The notes below the pieces were generated by a model, which did no database searches, was not told the DNA's origin, and saw only the letters and a list, made by a program, of their open reading frames with translations. Below, piece after piece: positions 8,851-18,400 of a stretch of 41,015 nucleotides of DNA (its first letter is position 1; each line of letters starts with the position of its first letter). Origin of the DNA: a virus; the IMG/VR virus record IMGVR_UViG_3300037264_000785, positions 1 to 41,015 of that record; one strand, 5' to 3'. A program made the position numbers and the translations under genes.

Positions 8851-10659
8851 CTATTTCCTGCCCGGCTTCCGCATATAAGCGTTGATAACGTCCTGCGGAC
8901 CCCAGGGCGTCCCGTTGAGGCGAAGCGCCTGCTCAATGAGTTGCTTGTCGGCCTCGGGCACGTCACTGATGCGGAGCACGGGCGTCGCCGACCACGGCCA
9001 GAACCCGGCCCCGCTGATCGCGTGCGCGTCGAGCACCGCCTTGGCGATGTCCTTTCGCTCCTCGCGGCTCACGTAGCCGCCGGCCTTGACTTGCCGCTTC
9101 CCGATCTCGTCCTCGACCGCCGCCCGGAGTCGGCCGATCTCGGTGCGCTGCTTGGGCGATAGCTCGCTCGGCGGCTTGTATGCATACTTCAGGCCGACGC
9201 TGTCCGCGACCTCATTGAAGAGGTCACGATCAATCACGGCCGCCCGGTAAACCGTGTCGCTCTTTTTGATCTGATCCTGTTTCTCGATCAGGCGGTTGAC
9301 GTGATCGCGGCCGAGCACCGGCAACGCCGAGAGCAGATCCTCGCGACTGAACGATCGGAGCACGTCCGGGTCGGCATAGTTGTGATACGCCGCCCAATTA
9401 CTATTTTCGAGTTCCTGCTCTTTGCGAGCCGCCGCGGTGTAGGCGCGCGACTCGGCCGCCGCCGCTCGGCCCTCACGGGACGCCGCTAGGGCTTCGCGAT
9501 GCTCGCCTTCGCGCCGGAAGTATTCGCCGATCCGCTGCTGCACGTCGCCGGGCGCGTTCACGAACGCCGGCAGCCGCTTGACGTCGCCGAGGTCGGCGCC
9601 TTGAAACACCGCTCCCCATATCGCGCCGTTTTGTGCGTCCTGCCGTTCCTTGCGGCCATCGTTCACGCCTTGCTTGCGCGAGCGCAGCGCGTTGATCGTG
9701 GCCTTCAGCGAGTCGGTATCGTCGCCCCACTTCTCTCGGGCCGCCGTCTCCATCTTGTCGAGCGAGATCGGCGACGTGTCATCGTTCGGCCCAGGGGCCA
9801 GCTTCGCCCAAATCTCCGCCGCGGCGCGCTCGCCGTTGGCGTCTGTCGTGGCGGCCTGCACTTTCGCTTCGAGCTTGGCGAGCACGTCGCCGTCCGTGAT
9901 CAGCCCTTTCTCTTTCGCATCATCGAAGTAGGCTTTGGCCTTACGATCCTGGCCGGCGACAAACAGGCGCGTCACTACGCCGTCGATCGTCTTCGACTGG
10001 AACGCGCCGACCTGTTTCTCGATCGCTTCAGGGCCGAGCCCGAGTTTTGGGCCGACCTCCTTGATCGCGTAAATCGCTTCGCTCATTTCCATCGCGACCC
10101 TGGCCGGATCGGTCGCATGAATCACGGCGGCATCGTGGGCGTTCTCGATCTTGGCCGCCAGTTCACCGCGGCCATACGTCTGCATCGCGTTGAACGTGTG
10201 CCGGCGCGCGTCGGTGTAGCCGCTCTGGTAATAGCGGGCCTTGAGTTGCTGATACTGCGCCTTCTGGCGCTCCGTAACCGCTGTGGCTTCGATGGCACCG
10301 GCCGCTTTCGTGAACTTCTCCTCGAAGTCCTCCGGCACGCCGAGGGCGTCCTTGCCTTGCCGCTTCAGCGCCCCGGTCTGCTCATGCGTGAAATAGTCGG
10401 CGTCGAACTTGGCGAAGGCGTTGCTCATTGAGATCGCGGCGATCTGATCGGCCTTGTCCCGCTCCTGCTGCTGAATCTCGGCATACTTCGTGACGCCGAT
10501 GCGCGAGAGCACATCCCCGACGCCCGCGATCGCCCCGGCACGGTTCGCCTCCGCCCCAGCGAGCCCCGCCCCGCGCGACAGCGGCGTTTCGGCAGCACTT
10601 TTCCTGACGCCTGGGATCGGCGCCTGGCTGACCTCACGCTGGGAGCGGACGACCGGCAT
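8851..10659 (-). CDS. Internal virion protein, T7 gp15-like
   Basis: 602 residues, highly charged and almost wholly helical with Ala/Glu/Lys-rich coiled-coil stretches, no signal peptide and no cysteine cluster. Length, composition and position (between a gp14-like protein and a giant polyvalent protein) match the second internal core protein of T7-like and BPP-1-like podoviruses. In T7 this protein is ejected and helps form the periplasmic DNA channel. The C-terminal part (residues about 500-602) contains a conserved-looking LSPKQRTEIGRLRAAVEDEI segment. ATG follows the TAG of the upstream gene directly (TAGATG), so translation is probably coupled. The call rests on synteny and fold character rather than a catalytic motif. 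Confidence 0.7.
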   Translation of the reverse strand: MPVVRSQREVSQAPIPGVRKSAAETPLSRGAGLAGAEANRAGAIAGVGDVLSRIGVTKYAEIQQQERDKADQIAAISMSNAFAKFDADYFTHEQTGALKRQGKDALGVPEDFEEKFTKAAGAIEATAVTERQKAQYQQLKARYYQSGYTDARRHTFNAMQTYGRGELAAKIENAHDAAVIHATDPARVAMEMSEAIYAIKEVGPKLGLGPEAIEKQVGAFQSKTIDGVVTRLFVAGQDRKAKAYFDDAKEKGLITDGDVLAKLEAKVQAATTDANGERAAAEIWAKLAPGPNDDTSPISLDKMETAAREKWGDDTDSLKATINALRSRKQGVNDGRKERQDAQNGAIWGAVFQGADLGDVKRLPAFVNAPGDVQQRIGEYFRREGEHREALAASREGRAAAAESRAYTAAARKEQELENSNWAAYHNYADPDVLRSFSREDLLSALPVLGRDHVNRLIEKQDQIKKSDTVYRAAVIDRDLFNEVADSVGLKYAYKPPSELSPKQRTEIGRLRAAVEDEIGKRQVKAGGYVSREERKDIAKAVLDAHAISGAGFWPWSATPVLRISDVPEADKQLIEQALRLNGTPWGPQDVINAYMRKPGRK

Positions 10660-11220
10660 CTATTTCCTGCCCATCCCGTATTTGGCTTCAAGCAGCGACG
10701 CGCTTGAGCCGATGATCGACCCGGCCGCATCCCACCGCGACGCGCTCCGGTTCGCCTTGCCGGCCTGTTCCATGTAGAAGCCTTCCTTGCGCTGGATCTG
10801 CCCGCGGCGCTTCAGGTCTTCGCCCTGGACCTCGTAGCCCCACGCCTCGCGCGCCGCGTTGGTCCGGATCGTCAGCGCATCCAGCTCACCGAGATAGGCG
10901 GCATCGGCCTGCACGTCCACGGCCGAGCCCGTGCTCACGTCGATGTTGCCGGCTGCGAAGCCGACCCGCTGCGCCCCGATCGCCCCGCGCACCCGCGTCC
11001 GGAACCGCGCTTCTTCGTCGGCGCCGCGGGCGATCGCATCCTCGGCCTGGAGGTCCGCGACCGCCGCGTTGTAGTCGGAGAGTTCCGCCTGTGACTCCGA
11101 GGCTTCGCGCTGCGCGGTGCCCGCTCGTGCAGCAGCGTTGCCAGCCTTGATCGTGCCGACCGCTCTGATGGCGGTGCCGGCGGCCATCAGCCCGAGCATG
11201 GCAGCAGTGAAGGCGGCCAT
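10660..11220 (-). CDS. Internal virion protein, T7 gp14-like
   Basis: 186 residues. The N-terminus (about 1-28) is hydrophobic and Ala/Gly-rich, followed by a long Ala/Glu/Arg helix. The middle carries the signature GAQRVGFAAGNIDVSTGSAV, with DVQADAAYLGELDALTIRTN next, which is characteristic of the small internal core protein of podoviruses (family members read roughly GxSGVxxxxGSxxDVxxxTAxxGELDALTIRYN). In T7 the equivalent enters the host outer membrane during ejection. It lies directly upstream of the gp15-like gene with no spacer, and the two plus the giant protein form the ejectosome block. Confidence 0.8.
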   Translation of the reverse strand: MAAFTAAMLGLMAAGTAIRAVGTIKAGNAAARAGTAQREASESQAELSDYNAAVADLQAEDAIARGADEEARFRTRVRGAIGAQRVGFAAGNIDVSTGSAVDVQADAAYLGELDALTIRTNAAREAWGYEVQGEDLKRRGQIQRKEGFYMEQAGKANRSASRWDAAGSIIGSSASLLEAKYGMGRK

Positions 11221-11442
11221 TCAGCCCTTCCTCACAGTCGTCGTCAGACCACCGTCCGCAGCCGGCACTGTATCAACGATCTCCCCGAGCACGGTGAGCC
11301 GTTCGCCGCTGGGGCCAAAGACGCAGCACGTCAGGGCTTGCGCTGCCACTAACGAGTCGGCCTCAAGTCGAGGGCCAGCGTAGCGGGCGCCGCCGTCCAG
11401 CACGTTGCGATACTCCGTGATGAATCGTTTGAGCATCGTCAT
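11221..11442 (-). CDS. Small conserved-looking protein between nozzle and internal virion genes
   Basis: 73 residues starting at an ATG that overlaps the stop of the tail nozzle gene (ATGA) and ending exactly before the ATG of the gp14-like gene. It is soluble and mixed alpha/beta, with a CC pair at about residues 39-40 and no recognised motif. Its tight packing between structural genes supports a real gene, possibly a minor tail or assembly protein. Function unknown. Confidence 0.65.
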   Translation of the reverse strand: MTMLKRFITEYRNVLDGGARYAGPRLEADSLVAAQALTCCVFGPSGERLTVLGEIVDTVPAADGGLTTTVRKG

Positions 11443-13481
11443 CCGCCGACTATGAGGTTCGGCAAAATGCCGAGGATGGTGAGGGGTAAAGGTTGATCCT
11501 GTCGGATGAAGATCCGCCCGTGCTCGTTGAACGTGGCGCTGACCGACATCTCGACGTGCCCGGTGTGCTCGTCGACCGCCGTCTCCAGCGTGCTCAGATC
11601 GTAGCCCGTCAGGTTCGCGGTGTCCGGCCCGGCCGAGAACACGCGGCTCGACTTGTCGACAATCAGCGTCAGGCTCCCCACGCGCTTGAGTTTGTCACGA
11701 ATGGCCGTCCCGCCGGCGTCGAGGTTTAGCGTCTCGAAGTCGGCATACTGAATCGGCAGGCCGAGATGCACTTCACTCGCCGCGGTCGGAATCGTGACGC
11801 TGCCGCCCGCGACGACGAACGGCCCGACCACCGCACCATCGGCCAGGCCCACGACCGTCTTGCCGTTCAGATGCGCGAGCCCGGTGAACACCGTCGCCGG
11901 CGCCCCGCTGTAGCTCAGGCCGCTGTCGACAAAGAACGCATCGACGTCGAAGTCGAGGATCGTCCGCGAGGCCAGCCGTTCGATATACCGCTTACTGGTG
12001 CCGCCGATCGTCCGCCGCACCATCACGTAGACCGCATCGCCGTCCACTTCCGGCACGGTGCAGACCTGCTCGAAGTCGCCATCGGTATCGTGCCGGTGGA
12101 AGCCCCACACGTCCAGCTCGCGCACGTAGGTCAGCCCCAGCAGCACGCCGTCATCCCTGACCGCCCACACGATCGAGTGCGGGGTTTCCGCGTAATCCAT
12201 CCGGTCGATCACATGGCCGTCGACCAGGTGCGTCGCCCACAGCGTCAGGTCGCGGCCGTTGAGTCCTTCGACCGCTTGGTCGAACCGGAGATCCCGCAGG
12301 ATCGAGCCGCGCGCTTGCAGGTAGACCGCCGAGTTCCCGATCACGACGGGCGGCACGTCCGGCGCCGCGCCGGCATAGGTTTCCTGATCGGCGCCGAGAC
12401 TCGAGGGCGTCAGCGGTTCGTTCGGTCGACCCACCGACCACGCGCCGCCGTCCGTGAACACGACCAGCCGCTTCAGGCCGAGCATGTGTCGCACCGGATG
12501 ATAGTTCCGGCCGACAATCTCGAAGGACAGGGCATCGTCATCCTGGAGCGGTGAGCTGATGCCGAAGTTATTCACGAACCCCGTGCGTGACCCCTCGATG
12601 CGCTGCGGGGCCGCGATGCTGTTGGCGTAGAACCGGCGTTGTTGATAGTGCGTCGCCACATGCGGCCGGGTGTCCGCGCTGACGAACGGCGTGCGTGCGA
12701 TTGCCGGCGTGATGGCGAAGTCCGGCGGCGTGCCCGGATTGTTGAACAGGTTCGACGCGGCGATGCCGATGAACCCGAACACCCCATTGCCGGTCGGATC
12801 GCAATAGACGTTATATTCCTCCGCGCCAGCGACGGCGTTCCAGGTGAGCGCGTGCGGAGCGGCGGCCGTTGGGGTGGCTGAGGTCGCATCGGTCACGGCC
12901 GCGGTCGGGAGGCTTTCCTCATACGTCTCCGCCTTGACCGACGTGACTTGATAGCTATAGGTGAACGCGCCCGCACCGCCGTTGACCGCTAACCCGGTCG
13001 GGGCGGCGATCGAGGGCACCGTCGTCGCGAGCTGCAACACCCAATTGTCATCGGCGATATAGACCAGCTCGCGCGGATCGTGCAGCCGGTGCGTGATCGT
13101 CACGACGTTACCGCTCTGCTCCCAGGAGCCGATCAGCCCGCCCGTGGTGTAGGGCGTCGCGACTTCATACGGCGTGCCCGGCGGGTTCTCGATGATCGCG
13201 CCGTTCTTGTAGAACCGGAAGTAACTCGCGCCCGCCTCGATGAGGAGGCTCTCGTTCGGGTTCTCCGACACGTAGCGAAACAGCCGCTTATTGGCGTCGG
13301 TCGTCTTGCTCTCGCCGATGAACCGGAAGCCCGGCCGGTTCGCGACCGCCCCGTGCCGCAGCACGAGGAAGTTGCGACAGGTCTTCAGCCCCTCCGCGTA
13401 GCGCGGATGATCCGCCCGCGCGTGCAGGACCGGGTCGAGTTCGCCGGCGGAAAAACTCCGTTGGATGACGCTCTCAGGCAT
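11439..13481 (-). CDS. Tail nozzle protein (tail tubular protein B-type)
   Basis: 680 residues, beta-rich. The N-terminus (SFSAGELDPVLHARADHPRY, then GLKTCRNFLVLRHGAVANRPG) is the classical opening of the large tail nozzle/stabilisation proteins of BPP-1-like and epsilon15-like podoviruses. This protein forms the distal tail tube through which DNA leaves. Residues about 165-265 resemble a fibronectin-III-like insertion (APTGLAVNGG...YNVYCDPTG). A beta-propeller-like central region (about 290-480) contains GLKRLVVFTDGGAWSVG and VDGHVIDRMDYAETPHSIVW. Starts five bases after the stop of the preceding 114-residue gene. Confidence 0.85.
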   Translation of the reverse strand: MPESVIQRSFSAGELDPVLHARADHPRYAEGLKTCRNFLVLRHGAVANRPGFRFIGESKTTDANKRLFRYVSENPNESLLIEAGASYFRFYKNGAIIENPPGTPYEVATPYTTGGLIGSWEQSGNVVTITHRLHDPRELVYIADDNWVLQLATTVPSIAAPTGLAVNGGAGAFTYSYQVTSVKAETYEESLPTAAVTDATSATPTAAAPHALTWNAVAGAEEYNVYCDPTGNGVFGFIGIAASNLFNNPGTPPDFAITPAIARTPFVSADTRPHVATHYQQRRFYANSIAAPQRIEGSRTGFVNNFGISSPLQDDDALSFEIVGRNYHPVRHMLGLKRLVVFTDGGAWSVGRPNEPLTPSSLGADQETYAGAAPDVPPVVIGNSAVYLQARGSILRDLRFDQAVEGLNGRDLTLWATHLVDGHVIDRMDYAETPHSIVWAVRDDGVLLGLTYVRELDVWGFHRHDTDGDFEQVCTVPEVDGDAVYVMVRRTIGGTSKRYIERLASRTILDFDVDAFFVDSGLSYSGAPATVFTGLAHLNGKTVVGLADGAVVGPFVVAGGSVTIPTAASEVHLGLPIQYADFETLNLDAGGTAIRDKLKRVGSLTLIVDKSSRVFSAGPDTANLTGYDLSTLETAVDEHTGHVEMSVSATFNEHGRIFIRQDQPLPLTILGILPNLIVGG

Positions 13482-13485
13482 CGGT

Positions 13486-13830
13486 CTAGCCGAGGATGAC
13501 GCGCTCGGCGCTGATCGTGATGGTCAGGATGTTGTTCGTGCCCGCCGACAGCGTCAGGATCTCGGCCGCCTCCATCGGAATCCAGACCGGGATCGTCCGC
13601 ACGTTGTCGCTGACCCCAGCGGCGGCGGCCGGGATGTTGTAGGTCTGCCAGAGCCGCGTGCCCGCGGCATCGGCGCCGATGCTGAGCGTGAACGTCACGA
13701 TGCTGCCGGACGGATTCTGCACATGAATCAGTCGCAGGATGAGCTTCTCGCCAGCGGGCACGGTGATGACGGTCGTCGGCCCCGTGGCGATGAGCGCCGG
13801 GCCGTAACTCCGAACAGGAATGCGAGGCAT
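13486..13830 (-). CDS. Small beta-sandwich virion protein
   Basis: 114 residues. Strong Shine-Dalgarno AAGGAG five bases before the ATG. Sequence alternates hydrophobic beta strands (TTVITVPAGEKLILRLIHVQ, then FTLSIGADAAGTRLW) in the style of small phage structural or decoration proteins that accompany tail and neck genes. It sits between two other beta-rich structural genes. A role in the tail or as a fibre-attached protein is inferred from fold character and position only. Confidence 0.65.
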   Translation of the reverse strand: MPRIPVRSYGPALIATGPTTVITVPAGEKLILRLIHVQNPSGSIVTFTLSIGADAAGTRLWQTYNIPAAAAGVSDNVRTIPVWIPMEAAEILTLSAGTNNILTITISAERVILG

Positions 13831-13839
13831 GGGTGCTCC

Positions 13840-14649
13840 TTATTGTCCGACGTAGTAACTGACGTTGACGCGGTTCAGCACAGCCGCACCACCGGCCGCC
13901 ATGACGATCGTGGTGGCGGTGTTGGCGACCAATGACTTCAGCGGCGAGGCGGGTGCGTAATCGAGATCAACCTGTGTGCCGCCCGCCGCCATCGCGTTCC
14001 CCACGCTCCAGGCCGGTGTGCCGGGCAAATTCGTGCTCGTGTGAATCAGGGTCGCCGAGCCCACCAGGGCGGCGGTCGCATTCCGCATCAGGCTAATATG
14101 CGTGATGTAGTGGAACAAGCCGACGCCGGCAGCCGGCAGCGTCGCGGTGGCCGCCGTATTCGCCGCCGCCGTGGCGGTGACGTGCAGCGTCGCGGGCACG
14201 GGCCGACCGTAGATCACAAAGTCGCTCGGCGTGGCCCGCGCGGCGACTGTCACATTGCCGGACGTGTAGGCGGAGACGCGGATTCGCACGCGCCGGAGTC
14301 CGGTGACGCCCACGACGTATTGCCCGGTCGCCGTCGTCGCGATGATGATGGAGGGCACATACTGCTCGGCCAGGAGCGTCGCGCCGATGAGCTGCGCGAA
14401 CGCGAACCCAGGGCGCGCGAAATAGTTGACGCCGTCAATGGTGCCCTCAAAGACCAGCGTCAAGGCGCCCGCGGCCGTGCGCACGTCATAGACCGCGCAG
14501 GCGGTGCCGGCGAGATCCATCACGACCTCGGCATTCAGCGCCCCCAACACAAAGGTTGCGGTGCGCCCATCAGTCATCACGCCGCCGCCGAGTTGATCGG
14601 GGACGCCGCCGAGGATCTCGTTGCCGCGCGCGTCGTATAGGATCGCCAT
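13840..14649 (-). CDS. Beta-rich tail-associated protein
   Basis: 269 residues, preceded by GAGGG seven bases before the ATG. It appears to hold two beta domains. Residues about 1-155 include the DxGTxxxVYDVRTAAG-type strand pattern and a GTIDGVNYFARPGFA motif seen in phage structural proteins, and residues about 160-269 form an Ala/Thr-rich beta domain. Low charge and no transmembrane segment. The gene lies between the collagen-like gene and the small beta-sandwich gene, so it is probably a tail or fibre-network component; the exact role is unknown. Confidence 0.65.
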   Translation of the reverse strand: MAILYDARGNEILGGVPDQLGGGVMTDGRTATFVLGALNAEVVMDLAGTACAVYDVRTAAGALTLVFEGTIDGVNYFARPGFAFAQLIGATLLAEQYVPSIIIATTATGQYVVGVTGLRRVRIRVSAYTSGNVTVAARATPSDFVIYGRPVPATLHVTATAAANTAATATLPAAGVGLFHYITHISLMRNATAALVGSATLIHTSTNLPGTPAWSVGNAMAAGGTQVDLDYAPASPLKSLVANTATTIVMAAGGAAVLNRVNVSYYVGQ

Positions 14650-14661
14650 TGAGATGCCCTC

Positions 14662-15477
14662 TTACGCGGTCACGGTGTAATCGATCGAGAGCGCCCCCGC
14701 CCAAGGCGTCTCGGTGTCGATCTCTAAGATGAACGACCCAGCCAGCGCGCGCGTCATCAGTCGCCGATAATCCACTGCGTCATTCGATCCGACCACGTTT
14801 GCCGCTAGGCCCGAGGCCCACACGTTGATCTTTGATGTTGCGGCAACGGTCGCATCGACGACGGTAACGGACTGAGACACTTTCGCGGGATAGGCCACAT
14901 TGACGACGGTGCGCGTAACCGCTCCGCCGCCGCCGCCCGCTGGCCCCGGTGGCCCTTGTGCGCCGGGGAAGCCGTCAAACCCGTTCTCTCCGTCTACCCC
15001 GTCCAGACCCGGCCACCCGGCCGCGCCAGAGCCTCCAGGAGCCCCGTTTGAACCCGCCGGGCCTGCTGGCCCCATCGCGCCGGGGAAGCCGTCAAAGCCG
15101 TCCTGGCCGGGTTCGCCGTCTTGACCGGGTAAGCCGAGGCCACCAGGAAGCCCAGCCGCGCCCGTGCCGGGAGGGCCAGCCGGGCCCGTCGCGCCGGGAA
15201 AGCCGTCGAGCCCATCCTCGCCATCCTGACCATCGGTAGGCACCCATATGCCGCCTGAGCCGCCTCCGCCAGAACCCGGCGGCCCGGTGGGGCCGGGCGG
15301 GCCAACGGGACCGATGTCGCCCGGTGCCCCGTCGAAGCCGTCCGCGCCGTCCTGCCCGTCCGAGCCGGGGAACGCCATCGGCCCGATGCCGCTGCCCACC
15401 TGATCGATGACCGGCATCCCGTCTTGTTGGCGGAACGGGGTGCGGGCCGTGACGGTGAGGCGTTTATTGCGCGGCAT
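14662..15477 (-). CDS. Collagen-like virion protein
   Basis: 271 residues from an ATG overlapping the stop of the 1348-residue tail protein (TGATG, with GAGG six bases upstream); an in-frame ATG at 15495 would add six residues. Residues 1-37 are a short N-terminal anchor. About 38-185 is a Gly-X-Y collagen-like region, and about 186-271 is a beta-rich C-terminal domain that could nucleate trimer formation. Collagen-like triple helices are used in phage tail fibres as stiff stalks. Adjacency to the adhesin/tubular fusion suggests a fibre or fibre linker. It could instead be a head fibre. Confidence 0.8.
   Translation of the reverse strand: MPRNKRLTVTARTPFRQQDGMPVIDQVGSGIGPMAFPGSDGQDGADGFDGAPGDIGPVGPPGPTGPPGSGGGGSGGIWVPTDGQDGEDGLDGFPGATGPAGPPGTGAAGLPGGLGLPGQDGEPGQDGFDGFPGAMGPAGPAGSNGAPGGSGAAGWPGLDGVDGENGFDGFPGAQGPPGPAGGGGGAVTRTVVNVAYPAKVSQSVTVVDATVAATSKINVWASGLAANVVGSNDAVDYRRLMTRALAGSFILEIDTETPWAGALSIDYTVTA
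14923..15366 (-). repeat. Four-module collagen-like repeat region
   Basis: Within the collagen-like gene the pattern D-G-x-D-G-x-x-G-[FL]-D-G-[FA]-P-G-A-x-G-P-x-G recurs about four times (protein residues about 40, 82, 120 and 159), separated by looser Gly-X-Y stretches and one Gly/Ser-rich break (residues about 68-81). The DNA copies are similar but not identical, consistent with an old internal duplication that can still change copy number by recombination. Confidence 0.8.
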
Positions 15478-18400
15478 CAGCGGCCTCGAATCCATTCCGC
15501 GTCAGGCGGGTCTTCCGGCTCGGCCTCGTTGGCGTCCTGCACCCGCGCCCGCTCGAGCACGACCTGATACATCGCTTGGGCGTAGCGCGTTGCCTGCGCC
15601 CGCATCCCGGCCTGGTTCGGCTTGTGGCTCACCCGCTGCCGGGGGTCCGTGGGCGACTCAGGCCCGCGCCCGCGCTGTTCTGCCACGGCCGGGTCGATTT
15701 GCGCCAGCGAGGGCGCCAGCGCCGCCGCCAGCCGCCAGGCGAGGGCATCCCGGAACAGGTCGTCGCCCTTCTGCACCGCGCAGTTGATCCGGGCGGTGTA
15801 TTCGAGGTTCGGATCGAGTTCGTCCGTGAACAGCAGGTCGCCGGTCGCGTCCGTCCCGACCTCCCACGGCGGCGGCGAGTCCTCAAACGCCCGGCCGGTG
15901 CCCGTGGCGACCAGTCGGCGGACCATCACGTAATCGGTCGGCAGCCGGTAGCTGTATTGCCAGTCCGGATTGACCGCCACGGTCGCCGTGCCGCCCACGG
16001 TCACGAGCGCGTCGTTATACCGCTTCGCAAACTTCCACGGGTAGTCTCGGAGCGTCGCGCGGATCTCATCGTCCAGGATGATGTTCGCCAGCACCGCCGG
16101 CGGGCTCTGATCGGTCGCGAGGTTCGCAATCGTCTGACAGCCGATCCGCAGCAGGCCACGATTCACGACTTGGATGTTCGCCGTGACACACGCCGCGGCC
16201 TCGTCACCCGCCAGCGGCACCGCCGTCCGCAGGCCCGGCACGCCCGGCTTGATGATCGCGTTGGCCTTGTCGATCGTCGCCTCGAACATCTTCGTGCAGC
16301 GTTCGGCCTCGCTCGTCATCCGCGTCAGGGGCGGGGCCAGCGCGGCGCTCAGGTGCCACTTCAGCGCCTCCGTGAACAGGGCGTCGCCGGTGAACGCGAC
16401 ACAGGCCGGCCGACAGGTGTATTCCAACACCGCCGCGGCTTCGTTCGTGAGGATCAACCCACCCGAGCCGTCACTCGACAGCATGAACGCCGGGGGTTCC
16501 GGATCTTTCGCCGTGCCGCGGACGACGACAATCCGCCGGGGAAAGATGCAATCTATCGGCTGCCGGTAACTGAACGCCCAATCGGCATGACTCGGCTGTG
16601 CCGCCACGAGCACTAAAGCGGCGTAACGTGTGGCGAACGGCCAAGGCGTCATAGTGAGCGTCGCCCGGACGGACGTCTCATACAGGAGTCGGGCGATGCG
16701 CGCCTCGCGGGTGCCCTGCGTGCAGTAATTGGTCAGCGTTTGCGAGACGCCGATCTCGAGCAGGGACAGGTTGACCTGCGCGGTCGTTTCCTCGATGCAG
16801 ACCGTGCCCGCCGCGCAATCGTCCGTATCACTCGGCGGGAGATCGCCCTCGCCCGGTCCGCCGTCGCCCGGGTCGACTTCTTCGTCGCCGATCGGGAAGG
16901 GTCCATCGAACGGCGACTCCGGCTCGATCGGCGTGAACTCACCGTCGCAGCTCCAGCCGTTGTTACAGGCGGCCGTCCCGCCCGGTAATACGAACCAGTC
17001 GTAGATGATGCCGGCCGCGTTCAACGTCACGCCGACTGTGAACGAATCGATCCCGCCGGCGGTGATCCCGGTCGTGGCGTTATTGACGCCGGACACCGGG
17101 CAGCTCGTCGTGCCGGTGTGCGAGGGGTCACGGACGATCGCCGCCGCGTTGTGCGGCACGACCATCACCCACAGCGGACGGACCAAGGTCGGGCCGAAGC
17201 CGATCGTGCGGGCGGCGACGCCGTCGCCGGTGTAGCTGCCCATCTGCACCGCTTTGGACCGCCCCGGATCGGCGCTGCCGTCCTCCCGTCGCCAGAGTGC
17301 AAACGCGGCATTGAGTTGTAGTGACAGCGTCGACGCAACCAAGGGCGAGAGTAACCCCGCGCTCCAGGTCAGGAAGTCGATCACTTCCGCCGCATTCAGC
17401 AGCGAGACCGTCGCGGCGGCGTGTCCGACGCCTTTGTAATACCCGCGGAACGTCGACCCGCCGTCCGGGGTTTCGTATTGGAAGAACCCGGCTTCCGGCG
17501 CGAAGGTTTCATTCGGCAGTAGGTCGACATTATCGAAGTCCTGCGCGCCATGCCCGAAGACGCCCGTCAGGAGGAACCGCCCCGCCGGATCGCTCACCGC
17601 GACGTATTCGTAGGTGATGGCGCTCTCGTTGACTTGGGCATCCGCGCCCGTGATGCGGACGATCGTGCGTTGCTCCTGATCATCCTCGACGGCCGCCGAG
17701 ACGAAACTCGGATCGATGAACGCCTGCACCGGCACGTCGGGCTGGACTTGCTCCTGCAAGCTCTGATGCGACGCGATCATCGACGAGAACCACAGCCCGA
17801 TCGGATGCGTCGAGATGCCCGTGCGCCGCGTGTAGAACCAATGCACCGGGCATCGGAACACGAGATCCTGCCCCGTGCCGTTGCCGACGTAGGTGCCAGA
17901 GTGGATGATGTAGGGCGAGGCGGGCGCCGCGATCAGCCGCGCCCACGGTGATTCGGGATACGGATTATTGTGCGCGCCCAGCGAGCGCCGCGGGATCGTC
18001 GTCGGCGTCGTCGCCCCGGGGAACACGTCCTCAGCGCCGAACGTGCCGACGACTTCCGCCACCGCGCCCAAGTGATAGACCGTGTCGCTGCTGGCGTTGT
18101 TGTCTTTTAGGTAACGCAACACCAGCGTCGTGAGTTTGGTCGGCAGGATGACGCCCGCCGGCATATACCAATGGTGCTCATGCGCGAGCCCGCTGATCGA
18201 CGGCAACACGACGAGGTCTTCCGCCGCCGTCCCGATCTTGAACCCGAGCGAGCTTTGACCTGCGGTGACGCCGTTGTGATAGACCCCGACCAACAGCGCA
18301 GCGATGCCGAGTGTATTCGGCTGCGCGTCCACCTTCAGCGCAACGTCCGTGTTCACCACGATCGGGGCGAGGGCGGTCGTGCTCACCATCCCCGTCACGG

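Noticed and set aside
15576-16616. Long plus-strand open frame (346 residues)
   Set aside because: Shadow of the tail tubular domains on the other strand; repetitive Arg-rich composition and no start context.
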